Of a DNA stretch of 37,382 nucleotides, positions 7,865 through 16,794 are shown piece by piece (positions within the stretch are counted from its first letter, which is position 1; every line of letters begins with the position of its first letter). Location: positions 1 to 37,382 of the forward strand of contig JAFTFV010000045.1 in the NCBI GenBank assembly GCA_017458265.1, written 5' to 3'. This DNA comes from Bacteroidales bacterium (GTDB lineage Bacteria; Bacteroidota; Bacteroidia; Bacteroidales; UBA932). The position numbers were made by a program, and so were the translations under genes. The notes beneath the pieces are model-generated. The model was not told the origin of the DNA and did no database searches. It saw only the letters and a program-made list of their open reading frames with translations.

Positions 7865-10402
7865 ATGAAAAGAAAGAAGATATTCATATTTCTTTTACCG
7901 GTGCTGCTTCTGGTTTCATGTACGGAAAAAGGCTTGACTCCGGAATTGGAACTGCCGCCTGAAAGCTCAGATACGGCATCCGAAAAACTGTTGGAATACA
8001 ATTTCACGGCAAAAATGCCAGAAGGCCTCGAATGGAAAGACTCAGAGGCTGTTGCCATATATGATGGCACAGCAATCCGTTCCTTTTCAATAAAAGAAAC
8101 GGGCGGAAGTGTGACCTTGAACGGCTATGCCTCGGCCGAGTCTTCATCATTCCAGGCCGTGTATCCTTTCTCTGCCGCCGTAGTTGCCGAATCCGTCCCG
8201 GGGAGTGAAACAGAGCCTTCTGGGAAGATATTGGGTTTGAAGATTCCGTCTGTACAGACAGTGGGTGCGGGTAATGACCATGATACATCGGCCATGATAT
8301 GCTCCGGAACCGCTGTTGGGGATGTCATTACTTTCGCTCCTGCAGTGTCGTATCTTGCGATACACGTTCCGGAGGGTGTTAATTCGGTTTCACTAAAAGG
8401 GCTGGCCTACGAGAATGTCACGGGGGATTCATCGGCCATAGTTCTTGATCCCTCAGAATCGGTTTTCACGCCCGGGAACTACAAGATTGCCCTTCTTCCC
8501 ATGAATTTCAAGACGGGTTTCAAGCTGGTTTATTCCAAAGACGGTGCAATCTCCGTTGTAAAGTTCATTCCGGGGCAGGATAAAACAGCCTTTGTGGCAG
8601 GCGGCGTAAGTGATGTCACAAAGCGGACTGCTGCTGATGCACATGTGTGGTTGGCCAACCCCATAATGAATGAGGAGCAATTGCTTGCCTATCTGAACAG
8701 TCAGGATGCTTTTGCCTCTGAAGTGGCCAAAATAGGAGCAGACATTTCGCTGACTACAAACTGGACACCTGTTGCACTTACAGGAACGCTTGACGGCCAG
8801 GGACATACCATCTCTGGACTGTACGTTTCTGCATCTGTGGATGCGGGTATGTTCTCCAGTATTTCTGAAGATGCGGCTCTCAAGAACATAACGGTTGAAG
8901 GTAATGTTACGCTCGCGGCCTCACGTCACCCCGCCAAGGCCGGATTGGTTGCAAATCTTTATGGAACCATGTACAAGGTCGTGAACAGGGTTAACGTGTC
9001 GGCATCATCTGAAAAGGGCGCCTGCTACCTTGGCGGCCTTGCCGGTCTTGTCAGCGACGGCAGTCTGACAGAATGTGAGAACGCGGGTACCGTCGCTCTT
9101 GAAAAGACATCCGGGAAAGGTTATGCCGGAGGCATTGCCGGAGTTGTTTACCCTGCCGGAATGGTGGATAAGTGCAACAATGCGGGCACTATAAAATCCT
9201 CATCTGCGAATATGGGAAGCATAGGCGGAATCATCGGTCTGCAGCAAGGTGGAGAGACAAAGAACTGTGGCAATACCGGAAAGATTATGGTAGATGCCGG
9301 ATTCTCAACAGCCGCCGCAGGTGGCGTGGTGGGAATGCTTCAGAATTATTCGGCAAAGACACTGAAGCTGACAGGTTGTACCAACGAGGGCGAAATACTC
9401 TTGAATGCTCCTTCTATCCAATCGGTGGGCGGAGTTGTCGGTGCGTTGGAAGACGGTGCGGGAGATGAGCCGTGTGACAGCGAAGTCTCTTCATGCCGCA
9501 ATCTTTCCGATATTTCCGTCAAAGTTGGGAAAAAGGCATTGAGCGGAGGCCTGGACGGTTTTTATCTTGGCGGAATTGTCGGCAGAATAAATGCTTCCAA
9601 TGATTCTGCTGTACTGAACACTGTAAAAGGATGTGTCAATTCCGGGAATATCAGTGCGACTCTGTCTGATGATGCCGGAGCCAATAATGCAGTCAAAGTT
9701 GGAGGAATATGCGGCAATACAAGGGGACAAGTGAATGTCAGCGGCAATGAGAACGCTGCACGCTCCATTTCTTTGGAGATTTCGAACGCTGCAAGGCTTC
9801 TGTGCTCCGTGGGCGGAATCATCGGTGAAGTAGGAGATCCCTGGGAATCTGAAGATGCGGAAATCGCTTTAATATCCAATACTAACAGAGCGAATATCCT
9901 GAGCAAAACCAACAATACAGAAACCCCGGCCGGTGGGCTCGTGGGCTATTTGTTCGGCCCCATGAGAGGCAGCGGCAACTTAAACCTCGGAGACGTGGAA
10001 AGGGCTGCGTCAGATGGCTCTTCACCTGATGTCAAGAGCTGCTTCGCCGGCGGTTTCATCGGCATGGCGAATCTGTCTCCGGAGCACCGTCTTCCCGTTC
10101 ATTTCAACGGAGATGTTACGGTCGGGACGATAAAGTCCATTGGACGGGCTGGCATTTTCTTCGGTGGCCTCAGGAGCGGCAGCCGGGCCGACTTCAAGTT
10201 TACCAACTGCATTGTCGGAGGCCGTCTGATAAGCCCTTATCCGGGGAACTATGACATTGTCATGAACGATGACAATTGGGACGATATGAACCGTAAAGGC
10301 GACGGCGGATACCTCTGGGGTTATATTTCCGGCAATTATGGCCTTTCCCTGGATGGAGTGAGCTACGGAGATGCATTCACTTATGATGGTGCGTCCGAAT
10401 AA
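7865..10402 (+). CDS. Fimbrillin-like lipoprotein with GLUG repeats (paralog 1)
   Basis: 845 residues from the ATG at 7865, four bases after the BACON stop. Lipoprotein signal MKRKKIFIFLLPVLLLVSC (Cys19). Residues about 45-260 resemble the Mfa/fimbrillin-like domain (VAIYDG, SFQAVYPFSA, FKTGFKLVYSKDG). Residues about 265-845 contain repeated GLUG-type units: each has a LGGLAGLV / AGGIAGVV / IGGIIG core followed by a CxNxG turn, which should build a right-handed beta-solenoid. It closely matches, end to end, the first 860 residues of the protein at 13072-16794, but stops (VSYGDAFTYDGASE) just where that protein continues into its MBL domain. Likely a surface adhesin or glycan-binding scaffold. 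The role is inferred. Confidence 0.85.
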   Translation: MKRKKIFIFLLPVLLLVSCTEKGLTPELELPPESSDTASEKLLEYNFTAKMPEGLEWKDSEAVAIYDGTAIRSFSIKETGGSVTLNGYASAESSSFQAVYPFSAAVVAESVPGSETEPSGKILGLKIPSVQTVGAGNDHDTSAMICSGTAVGDVITFAPAVSYLAIHVPEGVNSVSLKGLAYENVTGDSSAIVLDPSESVFTPGNYKIALLPMNFKTGFKLVYSKDGAISVVKFIPGQDKTAFVAGGVSDVTKRTAADAHVWLANPIMNEEQLLAYLNSQDAFASEVAKIGADISLTTNWTPVALTGTLDGQGHTISGLYVSASVDAGMFSSISEDAALKNITVEGNVTLAASRHPAKAGLVANLYGTMYKVVNRVNVSASSEKGACYLGGLAGLVSDGSLTECENAGTVALEKTSGKGYAGGIAGVVYPAGMVDKCNNAGTIKSSSANMGSIGGIIGLQQGGETKNCGNTGKIMVDAGFSTAAAGGVVGMLQNYSAKTLKLTGCTNEGEILLNAPSIQSVGGVVGALEDGAGDEPCDSEVSSCRNLSDISVKVGKKALSGGLDGFYLGGIVGRINASNDSAVLNTVKGCVNSGNISATLSDDAGANNAVKVGGICGNTRGQVNVSGNENAARSISLEISNAARLLCSVGGIIGEVGDPWESEDAEIALISNTNRANILSKTNNTETPAGGLVGYLFGPMRGSGNLNLGDVERAASDGSSPDVKSCFAGGFIGMANLSPEHRLPVHFNGDVTVGTIKSIGRAGIFFGGLRSGSRADFKFTNCIVGGRLISPYPGNYDIVMNDDNWDDMNRKGDGGYLWGYISGNYGLSLDGVSYGDAFTYDGASE

Positions 10403-10425
10403 TGGAATAAACTAACAACAATAAT

Positions 10426-10566
10426 ATGAAGACCACTTATGTAACACCGGAATGTCTGCTATGTGATGTGCAGCTTCCCTTAGCCGTTTGCCTCAGCGAC
10501 ATGAATACTGGCGAGGCTACTTTTGAGAACTTTAATGATCTGGGTGAAATTGACTTTATATTTTGA
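10426..10566 (+). CDS. Small peptide gene 1 (46 aa, YxxPEC type)
   Basis: A 46-codon ORF beginning ATGAAGACCACTTATG and ending TGA at 10564-10566. It lies 23 bp after GLUG gene 1 and 4 bp before GLUG gene 2, in the same strand and spacing style as the rest of the operon. The peptide starts MKTTYVTPEC, has further Cys residues (C10, C13, C22) and ends in an acidic/aromatic tail (FENFNDLGEIDF). It has no signal peptide or transmembrane segment. The second small ORF at 12945-13067 shares the spaced motif M-x3-Y-x2-P-E-C, then [VI]-C and S, then an F-[DE]-x-F tail. Comparable short Y-x-x-P peptides are, from memory, common hypothetical genes in Bacteroidales. The function is unknown to me. Confidence 0.72.
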   Translation: MKTTYVTPECLLCDVQLPLAVCLSDMNTGEATFENFNDLGEIDFIF

Positions 10567-10570
10567 TGCC

Positions 10571-12937
10571 ATGAAACAGAGAGTATTTATTCTTTTAGCT
10601 GCTATAGCGACATTTACAATTGTTTCCTGCAATAAAGAAACGGACAATCAGGTAACTGAAAAGCCAGATGCTGGCAAAACTGAAAAGCCTGTTGTGACAG
10701 ACGGTCTTGTAGATATGACATTCACCGCATCCCTTGATGCGACCGAGTCCAAGGCCACTCTTTCGGGGAATACGGTTTCATGGCAGGAAACTGATCATGT
10801 CGCGGTTTATGACGGAACCGCCCGCCGTGATTTTACCGTGAAATCCATAACCGCAGGCAAGGCTGTCCTGCAGGGCAAAGTAAAAGAGGGCTCTTCGGAA
10901 TTTTATGCCATTTATCCATATTCGGCAGCCTCCGAGACTCTACCTTCGGCAGAGGGTGTGCTTTCCTATACATTCCCTTCTGCCCAGACGGGTGTTGTGG
11001 GCGGTGCCGATGCTTCGGCCCTCGTCAGCCTGGCAAAAGCAGATGGCTCCGGGAACCTTGCTTTCAAGAACGTTGCATCTCTTCTCAAGATACATGTTGA
11101 GGCTGGTGTGGAGCGTGTAAGGCTCAGCGGAAAGGCGGGAGAGAAAATTGCCGGAGCTTCTACTTCGAAATTGGCCGAAAAGGCGGCTGAGGGCACTGAG
11201 CCGGAGATTGTGCTTACTCCTTCCGGCAGTGCTTTCGAGGCAGGCGATTATTGCATCGGCCTTCTTCCCACCAACTTTACCGCGGGATTCAGCCTGACCT
11301 TTGAAAAGACCGTGAGCTCGGCCGACAAGAAGGCTTTCGTAAGCACTGACACGGCCGTCGATTTCGAGCGTAACGGCGGTAAAAGCGCCACTACGGCTAC
11401 TGCCTCTTTGGACTGGATAGGCTTCCCCATCATGAATGAAGCCGAGCTTCGCAACTTCGCCGCACATACAGCTCTCTTCGGCACGGCGGATACAATTGAA
11501 CTTGGTGCCGATATCGCCCTTTCATCGGCCTGGGCGCCTTTTGACCTCTCCTGTACGCTGGATGGAAAGGACCATAAAGTGTCCGGCCTCAAGGTTGATG
11601 CGGCCGAGAAAGCGGGCTTTGTGAGCACGTTGAATGCAGGTGCTGTCTTGAAGAATATTGAATTCACTGCCGATGGAGAGGCCCTCGTAAAACTCACGGG
11701 AACAAGCGGAGCTCAGAGTGCCGGAATCGTTGCAGTAAACAACGGAACAATAACGAATGTGATCAACCGCGTACCTGTATGGCATTTTGGAAAGTGCCAG
11801 GCTTATGTGGGCGGAATAGCCGGCCTTCTTGATAATGGCGGAATCGTATCACATTGTGACAATTACGGCACCCTGTCCTCAGGCGACGGAACTGCAGCCG
11901 GTATCCCCGACGGCAGTGCTGACACATGGCTTGGCGGTATCGTGGGCAAGGTTGATACCGGCTCCGGTCTCGTGGAATATTGCACCAACTACGGCATGGT
12001 GACAAGTGGCCAGGGCAAGACCAAGGCCGTTGCCGGTATAGCTGCTCTGGTGAAAGCCGGCAAAGTCTCACATTGTACAAATGAAGGCACTTTGGCTCCT
12101 GACTATACACACGATGCCGACCTCAGCAGCTGGATTTCAGGTATCGTCGGCCGCGCTCAGAATATGAATGCAGAAGCGGACCTGATAATTGAGAACTGCG
12201 TCAACAAGGCAGACATCAATTGCAGCATCACTTATGTGACCGGTGTTGCCGGAATCGTCGGTCAGTGCCATAATGAGGCTGTAGGAACACTGTGGATAAA
12301 TGACTGCGACAACCTTGGTGACATTACTCTCGACGTCCCCGACCTCAACAAGTTAAGAATGGGAGCAGGTATTATCGCTTATGTCAACGGCGTTACGGGA
12401 ATCAAGCAGAACGTTAACCGGGGCAATATAACGGTCAATGCCAAGAATGCGAACATCGCATGTGCAGGTATTGCCGCGTGGGTGGATAAAGCCGGACAGA
12501 CCAATACCAATTATAACTTCGGTGATATTGCTTATGCCCAGACAGGTGTCAGCACACCAAACGACAAATGCTCTGGCAGCCCCATCGTCGCCTGTCTTGC
12601 TCTGGCAGAGGAGACCGAGGCTACTTTCTCGATGAAGAACGACAGGGCTCTGGGCTCCATCAAGGGAACAGGAAGAGTCGGTGGTATTTATGCCATCGCC
12701 CGTTCCTCTGCCAAGAACATGAAACTTACAGTGACCGACCCTTACCTTGGATGCACCCTCAGCGGATATTGGGGAAGTGAGGTCATTGACGGTCTCACGC
12801 CCACCGATGATGAAACTGCGAAGCCTTACTATTTCAGCTATCGCAAGTCGGGCAACGGCAATACGTACAATACTCCTACAGTAAAATATATTTCCCTCGC
12901 AACTGCCGAGGCTGAAGTGGTCGAACTCAGAAAGTAA
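10571..12937 (+). CDS. Fimbrillin-like lipoprotein with GLUG repeats (paralog 2, divergent)
   Basis: 788 residues from the ATG at 10571, four bases after the small peptide gene. An in-frame upstream extension overlaps the peptide gene and is rejected. Signal MKQRVFILLAAIATFTIVSC (Cys20). The fimbrillin-like N-terminal domain (about residues 45-280) contains VAVYDGTARRDFTV and FYAIYPYSAAS. GLUG-type repeats follow (YVGGIAGLLDNGGIVSHCDN, LGGIVGKVD, AVAGIAALV, SGIVGRAQ, AGIVGQC). It shares the junction WIGFPIMNEAEL with paralogs 1 and 3, but its repeats are clearly more divergent and no MBL domain is present. The product is probably surface exposed. A structural or adhesive role is inferred. Confidence 0.84.
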   Translation: MKQRVFILLAAIATFTIVSCNKETDNQVTEKPDAGKTEKPVVTDGLVDMTFTASLDATESKATLSGNTVSWQETDHVAVYDGTARRDFTVKSITAGKAVLQGKVKEGSSEFYAIYPYSAASETLPSAEGVLSYTFPSAQTGVVGGADASALVSLAKADGSGNLAFKNVASLLKIHVEAGVERVRLSGKAGEKIAGASTSKLAEKAAEGTEPEIVLTPSGSAFEAGDYCIGLLPTNFTAGFSLTFEKTVSSADKKAFVSTDTAVDFERNGGKSATTATASLDWIGFPIMNEAELRNFAAHTALFGTADTIELGADIALSSAWAPFDLSCTLDGKDHKVSGLKVDAAEKAGFVSTLNAGAVLKNIEFTADGEALVKLTGTSGAQSAGIVAVNNGTITNVINRVPVWHFGKCQAYVGGIAGLLDNGGIVSHCDNYGTLSSGDGTAAGIPDGSADTWLGGIVGKVDTGSGLVEYCTNYGMVTSGQGKTKAVAGIAALVKAGKVSHCTNEGTLAPDYTHDADLSSWISGIVGRAQNMNAEADLIIENCVNKADINCSITYVTGVAGIVGQCHNEAVGTLWINDCDNLGDITLDVPDLNKLRMGAGIIAYVNGVTGIKQNVNRGNITVNAKNANIACAGIAAWVDKAGQTNTNYNFGDIAYAQTGVSTPNDKCSGSPIVACLALAEETEATFSMKNDRALGSIKGTGRVGGIYAIARSSAKNMKLTVTDPYLGCTLSGYWGSEVIDGLTPTDDETAKPYYFSYRKSGNGNTYNTPTVKYISLATAEAEVVELRK

Positions 12938-12944
12938 TAACGAT

Positions 12945-13067
12945 ATGGGAAAAAACTACACCGCACCCGAGTGCGAAATCATGAAAATTGCCGTTGAGGC
13001 AAATATCTGCTCCTATGGGGGAAGCACGCAAAAATTTGATGAATTCGGTAACCCTATAATGGAATAA
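12945..13067 (+). CDS. Small peptide gene 2 (40 aa, YxxPEC type)
   Basis: A 40-codon ORF from ATG at 12945 to TAA at 13065-13067, 7 bp after GLUG gene 2 and 4 bp before GLUG gene 3. The peptide begins MGKNYTAPECEIMK, has ICSYGG in the middle and ends FDEFGNPIME. It matches small peptide 1 at Y5, P8, E9, C10, a central [VI]-C followed by S, and the F-[DE]-x-F tail. The second copy in the same relative position (immediately before a GLUG lipoprotein start) makes it very unlikely to be chance. It has no signal peptide. Candidate roles are a translational-coupling leader peptide, a small chaperone or anchor, or a modified-peptide precursor. No modification enzyme is visible nearby. Confidence 0.74.
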   Translation: MGKNYTAPECEIMKIAVEANICSYGGSTQKFDEFGNPIME

Positions 13068-13071
13068 GGAT

Positions 13072-16000
13072 ATGAGTAACAAATACTTATTGGCTGGCCT
13101 TCTGGCCGTTTCACTGGCCGGCGTTGTTGCCTGTGAGAAGGAAGTGGCACCAGAAGAAATAGTGCCTCAAGATGAAAAGTTGGTTGAAATAACAATCCGG
13201 GCTCATGATGTTGATACAAAATCCACATTCACCGGTACCCAGATTGGCTGGGAAATGACGGATAAGGTGGCTATTTATGATGGAGTAGCCAAGCGCGAGT
13301 TCAGTGTAACCGCCATAAACGATGGGGTCGCTACTCTCAGTGGACTTGTATCGGCCGGGGCAACAGACTTATATGCTGTTTTCCCATATTCTGCTGGTAG
13401 GGAAGTCCTTCCGTCAGATAACAATATCAGGGTTACAATTCCCAAAGATCAGGTGGTTTCTTCCGAAAAGAATTTTGATGAAAACGCATTCGTCTCTGCC
13501 GGAAAAGTGGTAGACGGCAATGTGGCCTTCAAGAATATTGTTTCCGTTCTTAAATTCAATATCCCTTCTGGAATAACTTCGGTTTCGCTCAAGGGATTTG
13601 ACTCTTCAATCGGCGGAGACAAGATTGCTGGAGCTGCTACTGTAACGTATAATGAAGGCGAACCTGCGTCTGTGGTTTCGACAGCAGAGGCCGTGAACTC
13701 GCCGACGATTGTTTTCAGGCCTTCAGGTGCAACTTTTACCGAGGGTGTTCACTATATCGCCCTCATCCCTTCAACTTTGGCCAGCGGATTCAAGGTTGTA
13801 TTTGCGAATGACGATAACAAGATATCCATCAAAAAGAATACTTCCAGCGTGACATTCCCCTTGAATGGTGGCAATGATATCACGGCATACACAACAGCTT
13901 CGGCACTGACCACATGGTTGCCGAATCCTATCATGACAGAAGCGGATCTTCTCACATTTGTGGGGTCACAGGATTCATATGCCGGGGAAGAAGCTGTGCT
14001 TGGCCAGAATATCACACTTACAAGTGAGTGGGCTCCTGTAGACTTAACCGGAACTCTTGACGGACAAGGCTATACAATTTCTGGATTGAATGTCAATGCT
14101 ACAACAGTTGGAGGTATGTTTTCCATTCAATCGGGGGCTGTACTGAAAAATGTAACAGTTGAAGGTAATATTAATCTTACCACAACATCAACAAATCGGC
14201 CGGTGGGACTTGTCGGTTATTTGCATGGAACCATGCACAGGGTAACGAACAGAACAAGCATCACACTTACATCGGCTGCTGGCAACTGTTATCTTGGCGG
14301 TCTTGCCGGGTGGGTGAGTCGTGGAACGATGACAGAATGTAAGAATGAGGGCAATCTGACCATCGGAAGTACTACGGGACAGGGATTTGCCGGAGGCGTA
14401 GTAGGTGTAATCTATCCTGACGGCCTTATACAAGACTGTGTTAATACTGGCACCGTTACATCCACAGCATCCAGCACGGGAGGCCTTGGTGGAGTAATAG
14501 GTGTACAAGAAGGAGGTGTTACGCAAAACTGTGTAAACAGAGGTACTGTTGTGGCAAATGATATGCGCAGCAATGGCGGTGCAGGCGGTGTCGTAGGAGC
14601 CCTGTACAATAACTCGGAGTCTGTCACCAGCGTGATGCAATGTGTCAACGAAGGTACAATCACCATCAGTACGAACAACCTGATGTCTGCCGGAGGAATT
14701 GTTGGAGCTCTTTCCGACGGCGCTGGCACGACGCCCTCTGCCGCAGAGGTCTTAGAATGCACAAATAAGTCAAATATCTCGGTATCGATTGCCAAGAGTG
14801 CGAAAAACAGCGGCATGGACGGCTTTTATCTTGGCGGTATTGTCGGAGCGATAAATGCGGCCAATACTTCGACGCTTTTAAATAAGATAAAGTATTGCCA
14901 GAATGCCGGAGCGCTGTCGGTGACGACTACCGGAACGAACAATGACGTAAAAATCGGCGGCATTGCGGGCAACACCCGCGGAACGGCAGTCATAGAGGGC
15001 AACGAGAATTCTGCAACCGCCTCATTGTCTCTTGTGAGTTCAGCAGCAAAGAGCCTTTTATGCGCAGTTGGCGGTATCGTGGGAGAATCCGGAGACCCGT
15101 GGAATAATGAAACCACCAGTTTTACCCTCACTGGCAATATCAACCGTGCCGCAGTGAGCAGCAAGACTAATGTGACCGAAAACCCGGCAGGCGGACTCAT
15201 CGGTTATTGTTTCGGACCGGTAGAGTCAAGCAATAATATGAACTTTGGCAATGTCGAAAGGACGGCTGCCGATGGATCATCGCCGGCAACAGGAAGTTGC
15301 TTTGCCGGCGGTCTCGTTGGCTTTATGGCCGTTGGCGGTTCTACTGATGCGCACGCATACTTTACATCGGACAAGTCATTTGGAAACATAAGCTCTTATG
15401 GCAGGGTCGGTTTGCTTTTCGGAGGCTTGAGGTCATCAAGCTATGCGGGATTCAAGTTTTCCGAATGTGTCGTTGCCGGCCATATTATAAGTGGTCACAC
15501 CTCCTATGACTTGGACATTACGGCAGATAACTATTGGTCCCGTTCCTCAAGCAGGGAGGATGCATATGTATGGGGTTTCCTGCCTGCCGGACGCTATAAT
15601 TTCAATGCCGGGCTATCTGTTTCTTATGGTGACGCAGCAACATATGATACTTCTTCGAGTATTCCTGCATGGACAACGGGCATGATGGATATCCATCATA
15701 TCAGTACCGGCCGTGGAAACTGTACTTTCTTTATTCTTCCGGACGGAACTACAATGATGGTGGACGCCGGAGATAACGGCCCGGAAACAGAAGGGAAACT
15801 TCCCCGTGTGCCGAATGATACCAAGACCCCTGCTGAGTGGATTGTAAGGTATGTAACTCACTTCCTGGATGAAGCGTCACTCCCTCATAAACTTGATTAT
15901 TTCCTCATTACGCATTTTGACAATGACCACATGGGGACCCCAGTTGCTACCTATCCCGTTGGTCGGGGCAGACGGTATTACATGACAGGAGTTTCCTATA

Positions 16001-16794
16001 TTGGCAACTATCTGGATATTGACAATCTGGTTGACAGGGGATACCCGGATTATGACTTCCCGTATACGGGGTACTTTGACAGAGGCAGCATGGGTATAAT
16101 CATGAATAATTACAAGGAATTCATCCTTGATGATTATAACAGGGTTGGAACCATGTCGGCCTTTGTACCCGGAGTGTCGAATCAGTTTGTCCTTAAAAAT
16201 AATCCCGGGGATTATGGTGGTTTCGAAGTAAGAAACGTATATGGCAACGGACAGGTTTGGACGGGTTCCGGAAGTGCGGCCAATGACATTGTCCCGGCAT
16301 CTGCGACTCAAAGTGAATTGTCAATTGAGAATCTGTGGTCTTCTGTCATTCATATAAACTATGGAGACTTTGACTATCATACGGGAGGAGATATATTAGG
16401 AGGTTTTGGAGATTGGCGGAACATTGAGTCAGAGGTGGCCTCCGTTATAGGAGAGACAGATGTATTCCTATGTGACCATCATGGAAACGATGACGCCATG
16501 GACAGTGCGATAATAGCAGCCACAAAGCCGCAGTCATTCATTATACCGGCATGGTCTGATTCTCAACCCGGCTCAGCAGCACTTGCACGTATGCACGACA
16601 CTTCACTATACAGTGGTAACAGAACTGTTTTTGCGGCCGGTCATGTCGCCGCCAACCCGCAGATTGAGGCCTCCGGTCATGTTGTGGTACGTGTTTACAA
16701 TGGTGGAGATCAATTCCAAGTATTCGTGTTGGATGATACTTCAACAGACTATGAGATAATCCATCAGACAAGCATAATGGATTCAAACGAATAA
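13072..16794 (+). CDS. Fimbrillin-like/GLUG lipoprotein fused to a C-terminal MBL-fold domain (paralog 3)
   Basis: 1240 residues. Signal ending LAGVVAC (Cys21). Fimbrillin-like domain about residues 40-285 (VAIYDGVAKREFSV, LYAVFPYSAG), GLUG-repeat solenoid about 288-860, then a complete MBL domain from about 863 (IPAWTTGMMDIHHISTGRG) to the C terminus. The metal ligands appear intact: THFDNDH (His948, Asp950, Asp952, His953; the HxDxDH variant common in ComEC-like enzymes), GGD (Asp1107) and CDHH (His1136/1137). The N-terminal two thirds is paralogous to the protein at 7865 and the last third to the protein at 5961, so the same operon carries the pair both split and fused. The stop overlaps the next start (TAATG) by one base. 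A surface-anchored hydrolase on a binding scaffold is inferred. Confidence 0.88.
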   Translation: MSNKYLLAGLLAVSLAGVVACEKEVAPEEIVPQDEKLVEITIRAHDVDTKSTFTGTQIGWEMTDKVAIYDGVAKREFSVTAINDGVATLSGLVSAGATDLYAVFPYSAGREVLPSDNNIRVTIPKDQVVSSEKNFDENAFVSAGKVVDGNVAFKNIVSVLKFNIPSGITSVSLKGFDSSIGGDKIAGAATVTYNEGEPASVVSTAEAVNSPTIVFRPSGATFTEGVHYIALIPSTLASGFKVVFANDDNKISIKKNTSSVTFPLNGGNDITAYTTASALTTWLPNPIMTEADLLTFVGSQDSYAGEEAVLGQNITLTSEWAPVDLTGTLDGQGYTISGLNVNATTVGGMFSIQSGAVLKNVTVEGNINLTTTSTNRPVGLVGYLHGTMHRVTNRTSITLTSAAGNCYLGGLAGWVSRGTMTECKNEGNLTIGSTTGQGFAGGVVGVIYPDGLIQDCVNTGTVTSTASSTGGLGGVIGVQEGGVTQNCVNRGTVVANDMRSNGGAGGVVGALYNNSESVTSVMQCVNEGTITISTNNLMSAGGIVGALSDGAGTTPSAAEVLECTNKSNISVSIAKSAKNSGMDGFYLGGIVGAINAANTSTLLNKIKYCQNAGALSVTTTGTNNDVKIGGIAGNTRGTAVIEGNENSATASLSLVSSAAKSLLCAVGGIVGESGDPWNNETTSFTLTGNINRAAVSSKTNVTENPAGGLIGYCFGPVESSNNMNFGNVERTAADGSSPATGSCFAGGLVGFMAVGGSTDAHAYFTSDKSFGNISSYGRVGLLFGGLRSSSYAGFKFSECVVAGHIISGHTSYDLDITADNYWSRSSSREDAYVWGFLPAGRYNFNAGLSVSYGDAATYDTSSSIPAWTTGMMDIHHISTGRGNCTFFILPDGTTMMVDAGDNGPETEGKLPRVPNDTKTPAEWIVRYVTHFLDEASLPHKLDYFLITHFDNDHMGTPVATYPVGRGRRYYMTGVSYIGNYLDIDNLVDRGYPDYDFPYTGYFDRGSMGIIMNNYKEFILDDYNRVGTMSAFVPGVSNQFVLKNNPGDYGGFEVRNVYGNGQVWTGSGSAANDIVPASATQSELSIENLWSSVIHINYGDFDYHTGGDILGGFGDWRNIESEVASVIGETDVFLCDHHGNDDAMDSAIIAATKPQSFIIPAWSDSQPGSAALARMHDTSLYSGNRTVFAAGHVAANPQIEASGHVVVRVYNGGDQFQVFVLDDTSTDYEIIHQTSIMDSNE

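Noticed and set aside
8900-15500. Tandem or CRISPR-like repeats suggested by the recurrent GG-I-x-G segments
   Set aside because: They are protein-level GLUG repeats with diverged DNA; there are no identical repeats with regular spacers.
15901-15930. A degenerate MBL metal site in the fused protein, because Asp replaces the second His (HFDNDH)
   Set aside because: HxDxDH is a normal variant in ComEC-like MBL domains and the other ligands (GGD, DHH) are kept, so inactivation is not supported.
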